Shown in pieces: positions 23,843 through 32,166 of a stretch of DNA of 64,000 nucleotides. Location: positions 124,001 through 188,000 of the forward strand of contig NZ_JAGPXE010000005.1 in the NCBI RefSeq assembly GCF_018070075.1, written 5' to 3'. Source of the DNA: Saccharopolyspora endophytica (lineage in GTDB: Bacteria; Actinomycetota; Actinomycetes; Mycobacteriales; Pseudonocardiaceae). Both the position numbers and the translations under genes were made by a program. The notes below the pieces were generated by a model, which made no database searches, was not told where the DNA came from, and saw nothing but the letters and a program-made list of their open reading frames with translations. How positions within the stretch are numbered: position 1 is the first letter of the stretch; each line of letters opens with the position of its first letter.

Positions 23843-24556
23843 TCAGAGCCCGAGCTCGACGGTCGTGCGCTCGTCGGCGCGTCGCTTGTCGAGCTTGGCT
23901 AGGTCCGGGTTGGTGCAGTGCACGAGCGCGGCCTCCGCGGCGAGCACCGCGAGCAGCCCGTCCACGACGCCGTCGGGCAACGTCCAGTCCACGGTGGACA
24001 GGACCCGGTCGCTGCGGCCGATCCCCAGCTCGCCCGCGCGGCGCTTCGCCAGCTCCAGCACCTCGTCCACCGACTTGCCCAGCAGCGCGGGCGAATCCCC
24101 GGCGACGGGCGTGATCGGGCTGAAGTCGTCACCGTGCACGCGGATGTCCGAGACGTAGTCGACGGCGTCGGTGGGCAGGCCGCGCACCGGCGCCCCCATC
24201 GGGTCCAGGCCGACGGCGGCCACCACGTGCGCGCCGTCGCCGCGCGCGAGGTCGGCGGCCGGGACGAACGCGACCTCGGTGCCCGCGGGCTCGTCGGTCA
24301 CGTGCGCACCCGCCCACCAGGCGCCCAGCAGCACGCCGACGGTCTGCCAGTGCGCGGGCAGCGACACCGAGACCGGCGTCTCCGGCTCCAGGTCGATCTC
24401 GTCCACCAGCCAGTTCGCCGTCTTGGCCGCCCAGTTCGCGGTGGTGGCTCGGGAGAGCTCGATGCGAGCGCCGGTGGCGTCGTCGTAGTGCGTGATCAGC
24501 GGTTTGGGTGCGCCGCTCGCCAGCAGCGGGCCGAGAAGTGCCTGGGTGACGCTCAT
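23843..24556 (-). CDS. TIGR03089 family protein
   Basis: A 237-residue actinobacterial protein of unknown function, recognisable by its start (SVTQALLGPLL...PLITHYDDATGARIELS) and the WAAKTANWLVDE stretch. It resembles the N-terminal part of AMP-binding enzymes but lacks the ATP-binding P-loop and catalytic Lys domain. In mycobacteria the homologue (Rv3268) is adjacent to the LCP gene Rv3267, as here. The ATG at 24556 lies 6 nt after TAGGCT (24563-24568, minus strand), so it has its own leaderless promoter even though it follows LCP by only 17 nt. Confidence 0.85.
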   Translation of the reverse strand: MSVTQALLGPLLASGAPKPLITHYDDATGARIELSRATTANWAAKTANWLVDEIDLEPETPVSVSLPAHWQTVGVLLGAWWAGAHVTDEPAGTEVAFVPAADLARGDGAHVVAAVGLDPMGAPVRGLPTDAVDYVSDIRVHGDDFSPITPVAGDSPALLGKSVDEVLELAKRRAGELGIGRSDRVLSTVDWTLPDGVVDGLLAVLAAEAALVHCTNPDLAKLDKRRADERTTVELGL

Positions 24557-24573
24557 GCGCGCAGCCTAACCGG

Positions 24574-25770
24574 CTAGTTCACGCAGGGAACGTCGCCGTC
24601 GGAGGTGATCGGTCGTTGCCGGGCGGTCCCGTCCAGGCGCAGGCCCGGTTTCGGGGCCAGGCCGGGCGCGTTGGCGGACAGGCCGGTGAAGAACTGCTGC
24701 ACGGCCGCGCGGTCGATGGAGACGATGCTCTGGCCCCGCTCATCGCGCGCGCCCGCGCTGAGCACCGGCATCGTCACGAAGTTGACCCGCCCCGCGGCGA
24801 TCTGCTGCATCTGCTGCACGAAACCCAGCGCGTCCCAGTCCTCGTCGAGCTCGACCGTGCGCTGGGTGGCCGCGGTCAGGTCGTTGACCATCGCTGGATC
24901 GGTGAGCGTGCCGGTCGAGAGCACCTTGTTCGCCAACGCCGCCATGAACACCTGCTGGCGCACGATGCGGTCCAGGTCGCCGCGCGGCAGGCCGTGCCGC
25001 TGGCGGACGAACGACAGCGCGTCGCCGCCGGTGACGGTGTGCCGCCCGGCGCTGAAGTCGGCCCCGGAGTCCTTGTCGCTGGTCGCGTGGTTGAGGCACA
25101 CCTCGACACCGCCGACGGCGTCGGTGAGCTCGAAGAACCCGAGCAGGTTGATCTCGGCGTAGTGGTCGATGCGCATGCCGGTGAGCGTCTGCACGGTCTG
25201 CACCAGCGCGCGCTGCCCAGCGACCTTCGAGCGGTGCTCGACCTCGACGGCGGGCAGGTTCTGGCCCTCCAGCTCCTCGGCGGCGGCCTTCTTGGTGAGC
25301 CCGTACACCGAGTTGATCTTGTCGGGGCTGCCGGAGGGCGTCTCGGTGTAGGTGTCGCGCGGGATGGACACCGCGGTCGGAGCGGCCCCGCTGTGCGGGA
25401 CGCGGATGAGCACCAGGCTGTCGGTGTTGAGCCCGCCGGTGGCCTCGGTCCGCAACTGCTTGAGGACCTTCAGCGGCAGCGGATTGCCCTGCGCGTCCGT
25501 GCGGCTGTCGCTGCCGACCAGCAGCACATCGGTGGCCCCGTCGTCGGGCGGAGGAGCGTGCGGCACCTCGGCGAGCACCTTCGCCGAGCTGACCTCGCTG
25601 AGCCGGTCGATGACGAACCAGCCGACGGCGCTGAGCCCCAGCACGACGACCGACGCGAATGCCACCACGCTGCGTCCCGCGATCCGCGCCGCTGAGCGGG
25701 ACCGGCCGGACGAAACGACTTCGGGGCCGTCCGGCTCGGGGAGCTCATGCCCCTGATCCGGTTCGTCCAC
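24574..25770 (-). CDS. LCP (LytR-CpsA-Psr) family cell-wall glycopolymer ligase
   Basis: A 398-residue protein with a cytoplasmic N-terminus, one membrane helix (about residues 32-52) and an extracytoplasmic LCP domain. The domain has VLLVGSDSRTDAQGNPLPLK, LNTDSLVLIRVP, VSIPRDTYTETP (the Arg/Asp diphosphate-binding loop) and FVRQRHGLPRGDLDRIVRQQ. LCP enzymes transfer lipid-linked polymers to peptidoglycan; in mycobacteria and corynebacteria this includes arabinogalactan. GTG start with GGGGGAGGG. It lacks the LytR_C domain carried by the second LCP gene at 27213. It corresponds in place to Rv3267. Confidence 0.92.
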   Translation of the reverse strand: MDEPDQGHELPEPDGPEVVSSGRSRSAARIAGRSVVAFASVVVLGLSAVGWFVIDRLSEVSSAKVLAEVPHAPPPDDGATDVLLVGSDSRTDAQGNPLPLKVLKQLRTEATGGLNTDSLVLIRVPHSGAAPTAVSIPRDTYTETPSGSPDKINSVYGLTKKAAAEELEGQNLPAVEVEHRSKVAGQRALVQTVQTLTGMRIDHYAEINLLGFFELTDAVGGVEVCLNHATSDKDSGADFSAGRHTVTGGDALSFVRQRHGLPRGDLDRIVRQQVFMAALANKVLSTGTLTDPAMVNDLTAATQRTVELDEDWDALGFVQQMQQIAAGRVNFVTMPVLSAGARDERGQSIVSIDRAAVQQFFTGLSANAPGLAPKPGLRLDGTARQRPITSDGDVPCVN

Positions 25771-25842
25771 CGAGCCCTCCCCCTGGGTTTGTGTAGATGA
25801 TTCACAGTAAACCGCGGAGGATCATGCTCAAAAGCCGGAGGA

Positions 25843-26098
25843 GGGGAACCTTTCGATCACGTCGCGAGGGGAACGTCTGGGTTGCGAGGAAGGGAACTTT
25901 CCGCTCACTCCGCGTGGGGAAGCCCTCGGTCGGGAGGAAGGGAACTTTCCGCTCACTTGATGAAGGGGCCCAGGGGCACGAGGAAGGGGACCTTTCTCTC
26001 ACCTCGTGAGGGGAGCTTTTCGGTCAGGAGTAGGGGAACTTTCCGCTCACTTCGCGAGAGGAGGCCCTGAGGCGCGAGGAGGGGAACTTTTCGCTCAC
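25843..26098. repeat. array of seven GGGGAACTTTCCGCTCAC-type repeats
   Basis: Between LCP and the DUF4232 gene, copies start at about 25843, 25892, 25940, 25986, 26010 (degenerate), 26033 and 26081, giving spacings of 49, 48, 46, 24, 23 and 48 nt, i.e. multiples of ~24. Linker DNA between copies is also loosely repeated (CGCGAGG...GCCCT...CGAGGA). The open frames crossing it on both strands are a by-product of the 48-nt (16-codon) period and lack starts and codon bias. There are no identical direct repeats with unique spacers, so it is not a CRISPR. Confidence 0.8.
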
Positions 26099-26124
26099 GT
26101 CGCGAAGGGAGCCCTGGACGCGGC

Positions 26125-26153
26125 GAAGCCCGCGCCGGTGCGGCGCGGGCTTC
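26125..26153 (-). terminator. terminator of the DUF4232 gene
   Basis: Perfect 12-bp arms GAAGCCCGCGCC (26125-26136) and GGCGCGGGCTTC (26142-26153) with a 5-nt loop, 18 nt past the DUF4232 stop on the minus strand. Confidence 0.8.
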
Positions 26154-26171
26154 GGGCTGGAGTTGCGCGGG

Positions 26172-26780
26172 TCAGAACAGGACGCCCTGGGCCGAGGGCT
26201 GGAGGGTGCCGACCTGCAGGCTCTTCAGCGGGATCTCGGTGACCGGCTCGTTGTTCAGGCCGTTGACCGGGGCGTTGACCGAGCCGCTCATGTCCGCGGG
26301 GCTGGCGACGAAACCGCTGGTGACGTAGGTGTTCGAGTCGCCCTTGTCGCCCAGTTCGGCGTGGACGCCGGCGAAAGCGGTCCGGCCCGGCTCGAGGGTG
26401 ATGTCCTGCGGTCCGCCCGGGATCTCGACGTTCTCGCTGGGAACCTCCTCGATCGGCTCGTTCGCCATGTTGGTGGGGGTCAGGTTCACCCAGCCGCCGA
26501 GCGCGCAGGCCTTGTCCGAGGTGTTGGTCATGGTCAGCAGGTACTGGTTCGGGTTGGGCTGGGCCTGCAGCTTGATCTGGAAGTCCGTCGCCGAGCACTG
26601 GGACGCGGAGACGTCATCGCCCTGCGGGGTGCCGACGCCGGCGGCGTTGACGGCCTGCGGACCGGAGTGGGACAACCCGGCCGGCGAGTTCGTCGCGGCC
26701 TGGCCGCTGCACCCGGCGATCAGCAGGGTTCCGCCGAGAAGGGCGGTCGCGGCACCGACGGTGCGAATTCGCTTCAGCAT
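26172..26780 (-). CDS. DUF4232 lipoprotein
   Basis: A 202-residue secreted lipoprotein. The signal segment AATALLGGTLLIAGC has a lipobox LIAGC (Cys ~24). The domain contains ASQCSATDFQIKLQ, NQYLLTMTNTSDKACALGGWVNLT (the 'l.l.N.s...C.l.G.p.v' core of DUF4232) and LEPGRTAFAGVHAELG. The two Cys flanking the core probably form a disulfide. Such proteins are abundant, functionally uncharacterised surface lipoproteins of actinobacteria. It is a single-gene unit between the repeat array and a 432-nt gap. Confidence 0.85.
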   Translation of the reverse strand: MLKRIRTVGAATALLGGTLLIAGCSGQAATNSPAGLSHSGPQAVNAAGVGTPQGDDVSASQCSATDFQIKLQAQPNPNQYLLTMTNTSDKACALGGWVNLTPTNMANEPIEEVPSENVEIPGGPQDITLEPGRTAFAGVHAELGDKGDSNTYVTSGFVASPADMSGSVNAPVNGLNNEPVTEIPLKSLQVGTLQPSAQGVLF

Positions 26781-27122
26781 GATTGGGTCCTTCCCCCAGG
26801 GTGCTACCGGGCTTTTCTCACCCGCTTTTGCTTCGTAAGACGTGCCGCCCCCGTCTCGGTTGCTTCGCGCTGAAAAAGAGTGTGAGCGAGTCTCTGACCT
26901 GCTGGTTCGTTGACCGCGGGGAAGATCGGGTCAATTGCTCGCGCGGCTTCCGGGGGAATCACCTAGGGGTTGTCCCCCATATTTCAAGCGCGATTCCGGA
27001 TCAGCGTGCACGAGGCGCGAAATGACGTGAGCGGGATCAATTGCGATTCAGGCCCTGGCCCGGCGCAGGGCCGGCCGCACGAGGGAAGCGCGGTCGGGTG
27101 GATCCAGCCCCTCACAGCACAA

Positions 27123-27209
27123 GCGTGGGAGCTTTCCTGTCATCTGCTGGTGACAGGAAAGCTCCCACGCTGCTGGGCGGTTTCGGCGGTGACAGGGAAG
27201 TTCCCACGC
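27123..27209 (-). terminator. long hairpin and extra repeat copy downstream of the second LCP gene
   Basis: GCGTGGGAGCTTTCCTGTCA (27123-27142) and its exact reverse complement at 27151-27170 form a 20-bp perfect stem with an 8-nt loop. A third variant (TGACAGGGAAGTTCCCACGC) follows at 27190-27209, 3 nt from the LCP stop. The cores (GTGACAGGAAAGCTCCC) belong to the same dispersed family as the 25843-26098 array. The rest of the 26781-27212 gap contains no gene that I can support. Confidence 0.7.
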
Positions 27210-27212
27210 ACC

Positions 27213-28958
27213 TCAGTCGATGCAGGGGACCCCGTCCGCGGTGATGGGGCTGTTCCCGGTGTCTGCCTGCGTGCGCAGCGGTGCGGCCTTGTTCAGGCCG
27301 TCGAGGCGGAGGGTGGGGGCGCCGGTGAAGTTCGACTTGCCGGGGCCCTTGTAGTCCTTGCCGATGTAGACCTCGACGCTGCCCGCGGTCAGGTTGGGGC
27401 TGACCTCGGTGGGCAGGCCGCCGAGGGACTCGGCGACCATCTTGCCGACGTCCTGCTCGCCGTTGGCGTAGTAGACGACCGAGGAGCTGCGGGTCTCGGA
27501 GTTGGAGCTGCTGCCTTCCTGGAATCCCTGACTGGTCAGCTCCTCCAGCACGTTGGCGGCCAGCCCGCTGATCCCGGAGGCGTTGTAGACGCTGGTGGTG
27601 ATCTTGGTCGGGGACTTCAGGGTCGCCAGCTTCTGCGCGCGCTGCTGCGGGGGCAGGAGCAGGTCGGCCGCGAACTGCTTGCTCTCGGCGATGTTGAGCG
27701 TGACGTCCTCCTGGCCGGACTCGCCGACCAGGTGCACCGGAGCGCTGTAGAACTGCACGTTGCCGCTGGCGATGCCCTGCATCTGCTCGGCGAAGCCGAG
27801 GATGTCGCTCGCCAGGGCCGGGTCGAGGGTGACCGACTTGTTGATCGCGTCGATCAGCGCGCTGAGCTTCGCCGGGTTGGCCAGGGTGCCGGAGGACAGG
27901 ATCCGGTGGGCGAGCGCGGACATGAACACCTGCTGGCGCTTGCCGCGGGAGAGCTCGTTGAGCAGGCCGTGGCGCTGCCGGACGAAGGCGAGCGCGTCGG
28001 CGCCCTGGATCGTCTGCACGCCCTTCTTGAAGTTGGCGCCGGAGTAGCTGTCCTTGGTGGCGTCGTTGAGGCAGACCTCGACGCCGCCGACGGCCTTGGT
28101 GATCTCGTAGAACCCGAGCAGGTTGACCTCGGCGTAGTGGTCGATGCTGACGCCGGTGAGCTTCTCTATGGTCTCCAGCAGCGCCTGCTTGCCGGCCAGC
28201 CGCGACTTCTCGTCGAGCTCCTTGGGGTCGGTGACCCCTTCGTCCTGCAGCTTGGCGCGTTCGGCGTCCTTGCCGCGGTTCATGGTCTCGGTGAGCTTGT
28301 GCTTGTCCTCGCCGGTGCCGCTGTTGACCATGGTGTCCCGGGGGAAGGACATGGCGCTGGCGCTGTGACCGCCGTTGGGGATGCGCACCAGGATCATGGC
28401 GTCGGTGAGGTCGCCGCCCTCCTGCGTGGTGTGCAGCTCCTGCAGGATCTGCTTGGGCAGCGGGTTGCCCTGCGCGTCGGTGCGGCTGTCGTTGCCGATC
28501 AGCAGGATGTCGGTGGCGCCGTCGGGGGCGCTGAACCCGTTGCCGATGACGTCGGCGGTGCCGGTGCCGCCCGCTCCCGGCCGGAACATCGCCCAGGCGA
28601 AGCCGGTGATGCACAGGACGATCACCGACAGCAGGGCGGTGAGGGTGCGGGCGCCGTTGCGGGTGGTCTTGCGCTGCCAGAAGCCGCCTCGGCTCCAGAC
28701 ATCGTCGGGATGAAGGTCGGCGTCACCGGTTCGAGCGGATTGCCTCGCCGCAGCCTTACTCTGAGCAGTCGCTGCGCTGCTCCTCGCAGCACCCGCGGAG
28801 CCGGTCTTCGCAGCGCCTGCCGCACCGGTGCGACGAGCACCCTGCGGTCGGCCGGCAGGAGCGCCGGAGCGGGCCGGTCCGCCTCCGGGGCCACGTGGCG
28901 GAACACCTCTTCCGGGCCGCCCATCAGGGCTCCCGGGCCGCCTCGGCCGGTCGTCCAC
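27213..28958 (-). CDS. LCP family glycopolymer ligase with LytR_C domain
   Basis: 581 residues from GTG 28958 (AGGAGG upstream). A long basic, Gly/Pro/Ala-rich cytoplasmic tail (~95 residues) precedes one membrane helix (LTALLSVIVLCITGFAWAMF). The LCP domain follows (ILLIGNDSRTDAQGNPLPKQ, MSFPRDTMVNSG, AFVRQRHGLLNELSRGKRQQ), then a C-terminal LytR_C domain around TTSVYNASGISGLAANVLEE. It is paralogous to the LCP protein at 24574, and it is divergent from rmlB, so the rhamnose supply and the ligase share a control region. It probably attaches rhamnose-linked glycans to peptidoglycan. Confidence 0.92.
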   Translation of the reverse strand: MDDRPRRPGSPDGRPGRGVPPRGPGGGPARSGAPAGRPQGARRTGAAGAAKTGSAGAARSSAATAQSKAAARQSARTGDADLHPDDVWSRGGFWQRKTTRNGARTLTALLSVIVLCITGFAWAMFRPGAGGTGTADVIGNGFSAPDGATDILLIGNDSRTDAQGNPLPKQILQELHTTQEGGDLTDAMILVRIPNGGHSASAMSFPRDTMVNSGTGEDKHKLTETMNRGKDAERAKLQDEGVTDPKELDEKSRLAGKQALLETIEKLTGVSIDHYAEVNLLGFYEITKAVGGVEVCLNDATKDSYSGANFKKGVQTIQGADALAFVRQRHGLLNELSRGKRQQVFMSALAHRILSSGTLANPAKLSALIDAINKSVTLDPALASDILGFAEQMQGIASGNVQFYSAPVHLVGESGQEDVTLNIAESKQFAADLLLPPQQRAQKLATLKSPTKITTSVYNASGISGLAANVLEELTSQGFQEGSSSNSETRSSSVVYYANGEQDVGKMVAESLGGLPTEVSPNLTAGSVEVYIGKDYKGPGKSNFTGAPTLRLDGLNKAAPLRTQADTGNSPITADGVPCID

Positions 28959-29215
28959 GCGATTCCTCCTTGGGGGCTGCGGGGGCGAGCGTTACACCTA
29001 CACGAGTGATATTGCCCGACTTCTCGAAGAAGGCTAACGGTGATCCACTCGAACCATGACGGGTCCCTCGAGATCTGGTGATCTCACTCATAAGGGTGAA
29101 CCCCGTCCGTGACGGTACGTAACTTGGGAGTCGATGGGGTCGAGCATCGGCGCATGTCAGACTGCCCATCGCGGGCCGTGCGCCTACTGCCCGCGCAGGA
29201 CGAGGAAGAGGCGGA

Positions 29216-30202
29216 ATGCGGATTCTGGTCACCGGTGGGGCCGGCTTCATCGGCTCGCACTACGTCAGGCAGCTGCTCAGCGGGGCTTATCCGGCCTTCA
29301 GCGGTGCCGAAGTGATCGTGCTGGACAAGCTGACCTACGCGGGCAACGAGGCGAACCTGGCAGAGGTGGCCGATGATCCTCGGCTGCGGTTCGTGCGCGG
29401 CGACATCTGCGACCGCGACCTGCTCGGCGAGGTCATGACCAGCGTCGACGTGGTGGTGCACTTCGCCGCGGAGACCCACGTGGACCGCTCCATCACCGGC
29501 TCCGACGCCTTCGTGGTGACCAACGTGGTGGGGACCAACGCGCTGCTGCAGGCCGCGCTGGAGGCCGGTGTGGGCAAGTTCGTCCACGTCTCCACCGACG
29601 AGGTCTACGGCTCGATCGAGACCGGTTCGTGGCCAGAAGATCATCTACTCGAGCCCAATTCTCCTTATTCGGCGGCCAAAGCGGGCTCCGACCTGCTGGC
29701 GCGCGCCTACCACCGCACGCATGGTCTGCCGGTGTGCATCACGCGGTGCTCGAACAACTACGGCCCGTACCAGTTCCCGGAGAAGGTGCTGCCGCTGTTC
29801 ATCACGAACCTGATGGACGGGCGCAAGGTTCCCCTCTACGGCGACGGCATGAACGTGCGCGACTGGCTGCACGTCGGCGATCACTGCCGAGGCATCCAGC
29901 TCGTCGCCGAGTCCGGGACGCCGGGCGAGATCTACAACATCGGCGGCGGCACCGAGCTGACCAACCGGGAGCTGACCGAACGGCTGCTCGCCGAGTTCGG
30001 GCTGGACTTCTCGATGGTCGAACCCGTCGAGGACCGCAAGGGCCACGATCGCCGCTACTCGGTCGACCACGCCAAGATCGCCGAGCTCGGCTACGCCCCG
30101 CAGATCGACTTCGAGACAGGGCTGCGCGACACCATCGCCTGGTACCGGGAGAACCGGTCGTGGTGGGAACCGCTGAAGGAGCGCGCGGCGGTGGCCCGAT
30201 GA
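29216..30202 (+). CDS. rmlB: dTDP-glucose 4,6-dehydratase
   Basis: A 328-residue short-chain dehydrogenase of the extended type. GGAGFIGS (residues 7-14) binds NAD+, HFAAETHVDRSI and STDEVYG are RmlB-specific active-site stretches, and YSAAKAGSD holds the catalytic Tyr and Lys. NYGPYQFPEKVLP and VRDWLHVGDH complete the signature. It makes dTDP-4-keto-6-deoxyglucose, an intermediate of dTDP-L-rhamnose synthesis. The ATG at 29216 has GAGGAAGAGG upstream. Its end overlaps the start of rmlD (ATGA). rmlA and rmlC are not in the window. Confidence 0.96.
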   Translation: MRILVTGGAGFIGSHYVRQLLSGAYPAFSGAEVIVLDKLTYAGNEANLAEVADDPRLRFVRGDICDRDLLGEVMTSVDVVVHFAAETHVDRSITGSDAFVVTNVVGTNALLQAALEAGVGKFVHVSTDEVYGSIETGSWPEDHLLEPNSPYSAAKAGSDLLARAYHRTHGLPVCITRCSNNYGPYQFPEKVLPLFITNLMDGRKVPLYGDGMNVRDWLHVGDHCRGIQLVAESGTPGEIYNIGGGTELTNRELTERLLAEFGLDFSMVEPVEDRKGHDRRYSVDHAKIAELGYAPQIDFETGLRDTIAWYRENRSWWEPLKERAAVAR

Positions 30203-31119
30203 CCCGGCTGGCGGTGCTCGTCCCGGGCGGCAAGGGTCAGGTCGGCTCCGAGCTGTCGGCCGTCCTCGACGCCCGGCGCGAGAACCTGGTGCACGCACCG
30301 GGATCGGCCGAGCTCGACATCACCGACCCCGAATCCGCGCGCGACGCCGTCGCCTCGTTCGCCCAGGCCGCCCGCGACGCCGAACTTCGCCCGGTCGTGA
30401 TCAACACCGCCGCCTACACCGCGGTGGACGCGGCCGAGTCCGATCCCGAAGGGGCGCAACGGGTCAACGTCGCCGGGCCTGCCGCGCTGGCGGAGGCGTG
30501 CCGGGACGGCGGACTGCCGCTGCTGCACGTGTCCACCGACTACGTCTTCCCCGGCGACGCCGACCGCCCCTACGAGCCGGGCGACGAGACCGGGCCGCGC
30601 ACCGTCTACGGCCGCACCAAGCTCGAAGGCGAGCGGGCGGTGCTGGAATCCGGTGCGAGCGCGTGGATCGTGCGCACCGCCTGGGTCTACGGCGCGCACG
30701 GCGGCAACTTCGTCAAGACCATGGCCAGGCTGGCGGCCCAGCGCGAGGAACTGTCCGTCGTGGACGACCAGATCGGCTCGCCCACCTGGGCGGCGGACCT
30801 CGCTCGCGGCCTGCTGGAACTCGCCGAACCCGTCGCCGCGGGCACCGGACCGCAGCAGCGGGTGCTGCACTGCACCAACACCGGGTCCACGAGCTGGTTC
30901 GAGTTCGCCCGCGCCATCTTCACCGAACTGGGCCTCGATCCGAACCGGGTGAACCCCTGCGGCAGCGCCGACTACCCGACCAGAACCCCGCGCCCGGCCT
31001 ACTCGGTGCTGTCCGAGAACGCCTGGAAGGACGCGGGTCTGACACCGCTGCGGCCTTGGCGGGACGCGCTGAAGGAGGCCTTCACCACCAGCGGGGAAGC
31101 GTTCCGCCACCGCGGATGA
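30199..31119 (+). CDS. rmlD: dTDP-4-dehydrorhamnose reductase
   Basis: A 306-residue enzyme performing the last step to dTDP-L-rhamnose. The nucleotide loop GGKGQVGSEL, NTAAYTAVDAAE, STDYVFPGD and the catalytic YGRTKLEGE (Tyr and Lys) are all present, as is QIGSPTWAADLA near the C-terminus. It is translationally coupled to rmlB. In mycobacteria rmlD is followed directly by wbbL (Rv3266c-Rv3265c). Here 11.7 kb of glycosyltransferase and biosynthetic genes lies between them. Its TGA stop sits within a copy of the dispersed GGAAGGTTCCC motif. Confidence 0.95.
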   Translation: MTRLAVLVPGGKGQVGSELSAVLDARRENLVHAPGSAELDITDPESARDAVASFAQAARDAELRPVVINTAAYTAVDAAESDPEGAQRVNVAGPAALAEACRDGGLPLLHVSTDYVFPGDADRPYEPGDETGPRTVYGRTKLEGERAVLESGASAWIVRTAWVYGAHGGNFVKTMARLAAQREELSVVDDQIGSPTWAADLARGLLELAEPVAAGTGPQQRVLHCTNTGSTSWFEFARAIFTELGLDPNRVNPCGSADYPTRTPRPAYSVLSENAWKDAGLTPLRPWRDALKEAFTTSGEAFRHRG

Positions 31120-31131
31120 GCGGAAGGTTCC

Positions 31132-32166
31132 CTACGCCGCGGCGCGCAGGTAGGCGGCATGGGTCCGGCTCGCGCAGTGCTCCCAGCTGAAGCTCTTCGC
31201 GTGCGCGCGACCGGCTTCGGCATCCGGGGGAGCGGCCAGCGCGCGGCGCAACGCCTCGCGCAGCGCGGCCGGGTCCTCGGCCGGTGCGAAGACCGCGTGC
31301 GCACCGGCGACCTCGCGCAGCGCGGGAAGGTCCGAGCACACCACGGGCACGCCGCACGCCAGCGCCTCCAGCACCGGCAACCCGAAGCCCTCGTCGCGCG
31401 ACGGCAGCACCAGCGCGCTCGCCCCGGCCACCAGGCCGCGCAACTCCTCGTCGGAGAGATAGCCGGTGCGGATCACCCCGTCGACCTCGCCCGCCGCCCC
31501 CGGGCCCGCGATGACCAGCGGCGGGAGGTCCGGAGCGAGCGCCGGCCGCAGCACGTCGAGGCCCTTGCGCGGGCCCTCCGCGCCGACGAACAGCAGGTAC
31601 TCGGGAGGAATCCGATCACCTGAGGCCGGTGCCGCCGAGAACCACTCGGGATCGACCCCCAAGGGCGTGACCGCGAGCTTCTCCGGCGAGACGTCCAGGC
31701 GCTCCGCGACCCGGCCGGCCATCGCCGCCGTCGGCGTGCACACCACGCGGGCCCGCTGCGCCGAAAGCCGCACCAGCGCGGGCAGATCCTCGTCGGCCAG
31801 CGAAGGGTCGTCCAGGAACGCCAGGTCGTGCACCGTCACCACACCCGCCGCGCGCACCGACGGGGGCAGCACGAAGTTCGTCCCGTGCACCACGTCGACG
31901 GCCCCGGACAGCAGCTCCACCGGTGGGAAACGCCCACCCCGCCACAACATCCGCAGCGCACGAGCCGGAATCGGCGGCCCCACCACGTGCGTTCCGGCCG
32001 GCGCCTCGGTGCGCAACCGGCGCCACCCCCGGGTGCTGAAGCCGATCAACCGGACGTCCACATCGGACGCCAGCGCCGCCACCAGCGACGCCGTGTAGCG
32101 GCCGATGCCGGTGCGCGGCCCCAGCAGCGGTGTGGCGTCCAGCAGAACCCGCAGGTCAGCGGCCAC
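31132..32166 (-). CDS. GT4-family glycosyltransferase
   Basis: A 344-residue GT-B enzyme (GTG 32166, overlapping the upstream gene by 11 nt). The N-terminal acceptor domain starts LRVLLDATPLLGPRTGIGRY, and the donor domain has LLFVGAEGPRKGLDVL and SRDEGFGLPVLEALACGVPV with the E-x7-E motif of retaining GT4 enzymes. It closely resembles the two rightward GT4 proteins at 40382 and 41626 in plan. Donor is probably a nucleotide sugar such as GDP-mannose, which cannot be fixed from sequence. It is the last gene of the leftward island operon and converges on rmlD. Confidence 0.88.
   Translation of the reverse strand: MAADLRVLLDATPLLGPRTGIGRYTASLVAALASDVDVRLIGFSTRGWRRLRTEAPAGTHVVGPPIPARALRMLWRGGRFPPVELLSGAVDVVHGTNFVLPPSVRAAGVVTVHDLAFLDDPSLADEDLPALVRLSAQRARVVCTPTAAMAGRVAERLDVSPEKLAVTPLGVDPEWFSAAPASGDRIPPEYLLFVGAEGPRKGLDVLRPALAPDLPPLVIAGPGAAGEVDGVIRTGYLSDEELRGLVAGASALVLPSRDEGFGLPVLEALACGVPVVCSDLPALREVAGAHAVFAPAEDPAALREALRRALAAPPDAEAGRAHAKSFSWEHCASRTHAAYLRAAA

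Noticed and set aside
25843-26098. CRISPR-like appearance of the array
   Set aside because: Repeats are ~17 bp and variable, spacers are similar to each other, and no cas gene is present.
25797-26242. Short frames with repeated KGTFRSL or SERKVPF peptides across the repeat array
   Set aside because: The 48-nt period equals 16 codons, so any frame repeats. No ribosome-binding site or family support; treated as non-coding repeats.
26970-29009. 679-codon plus-strand frame
   Set aside because: It is antisense to the second LCP gene and composed of Val/Gly/Ala/Asp-rich shadow sequence.
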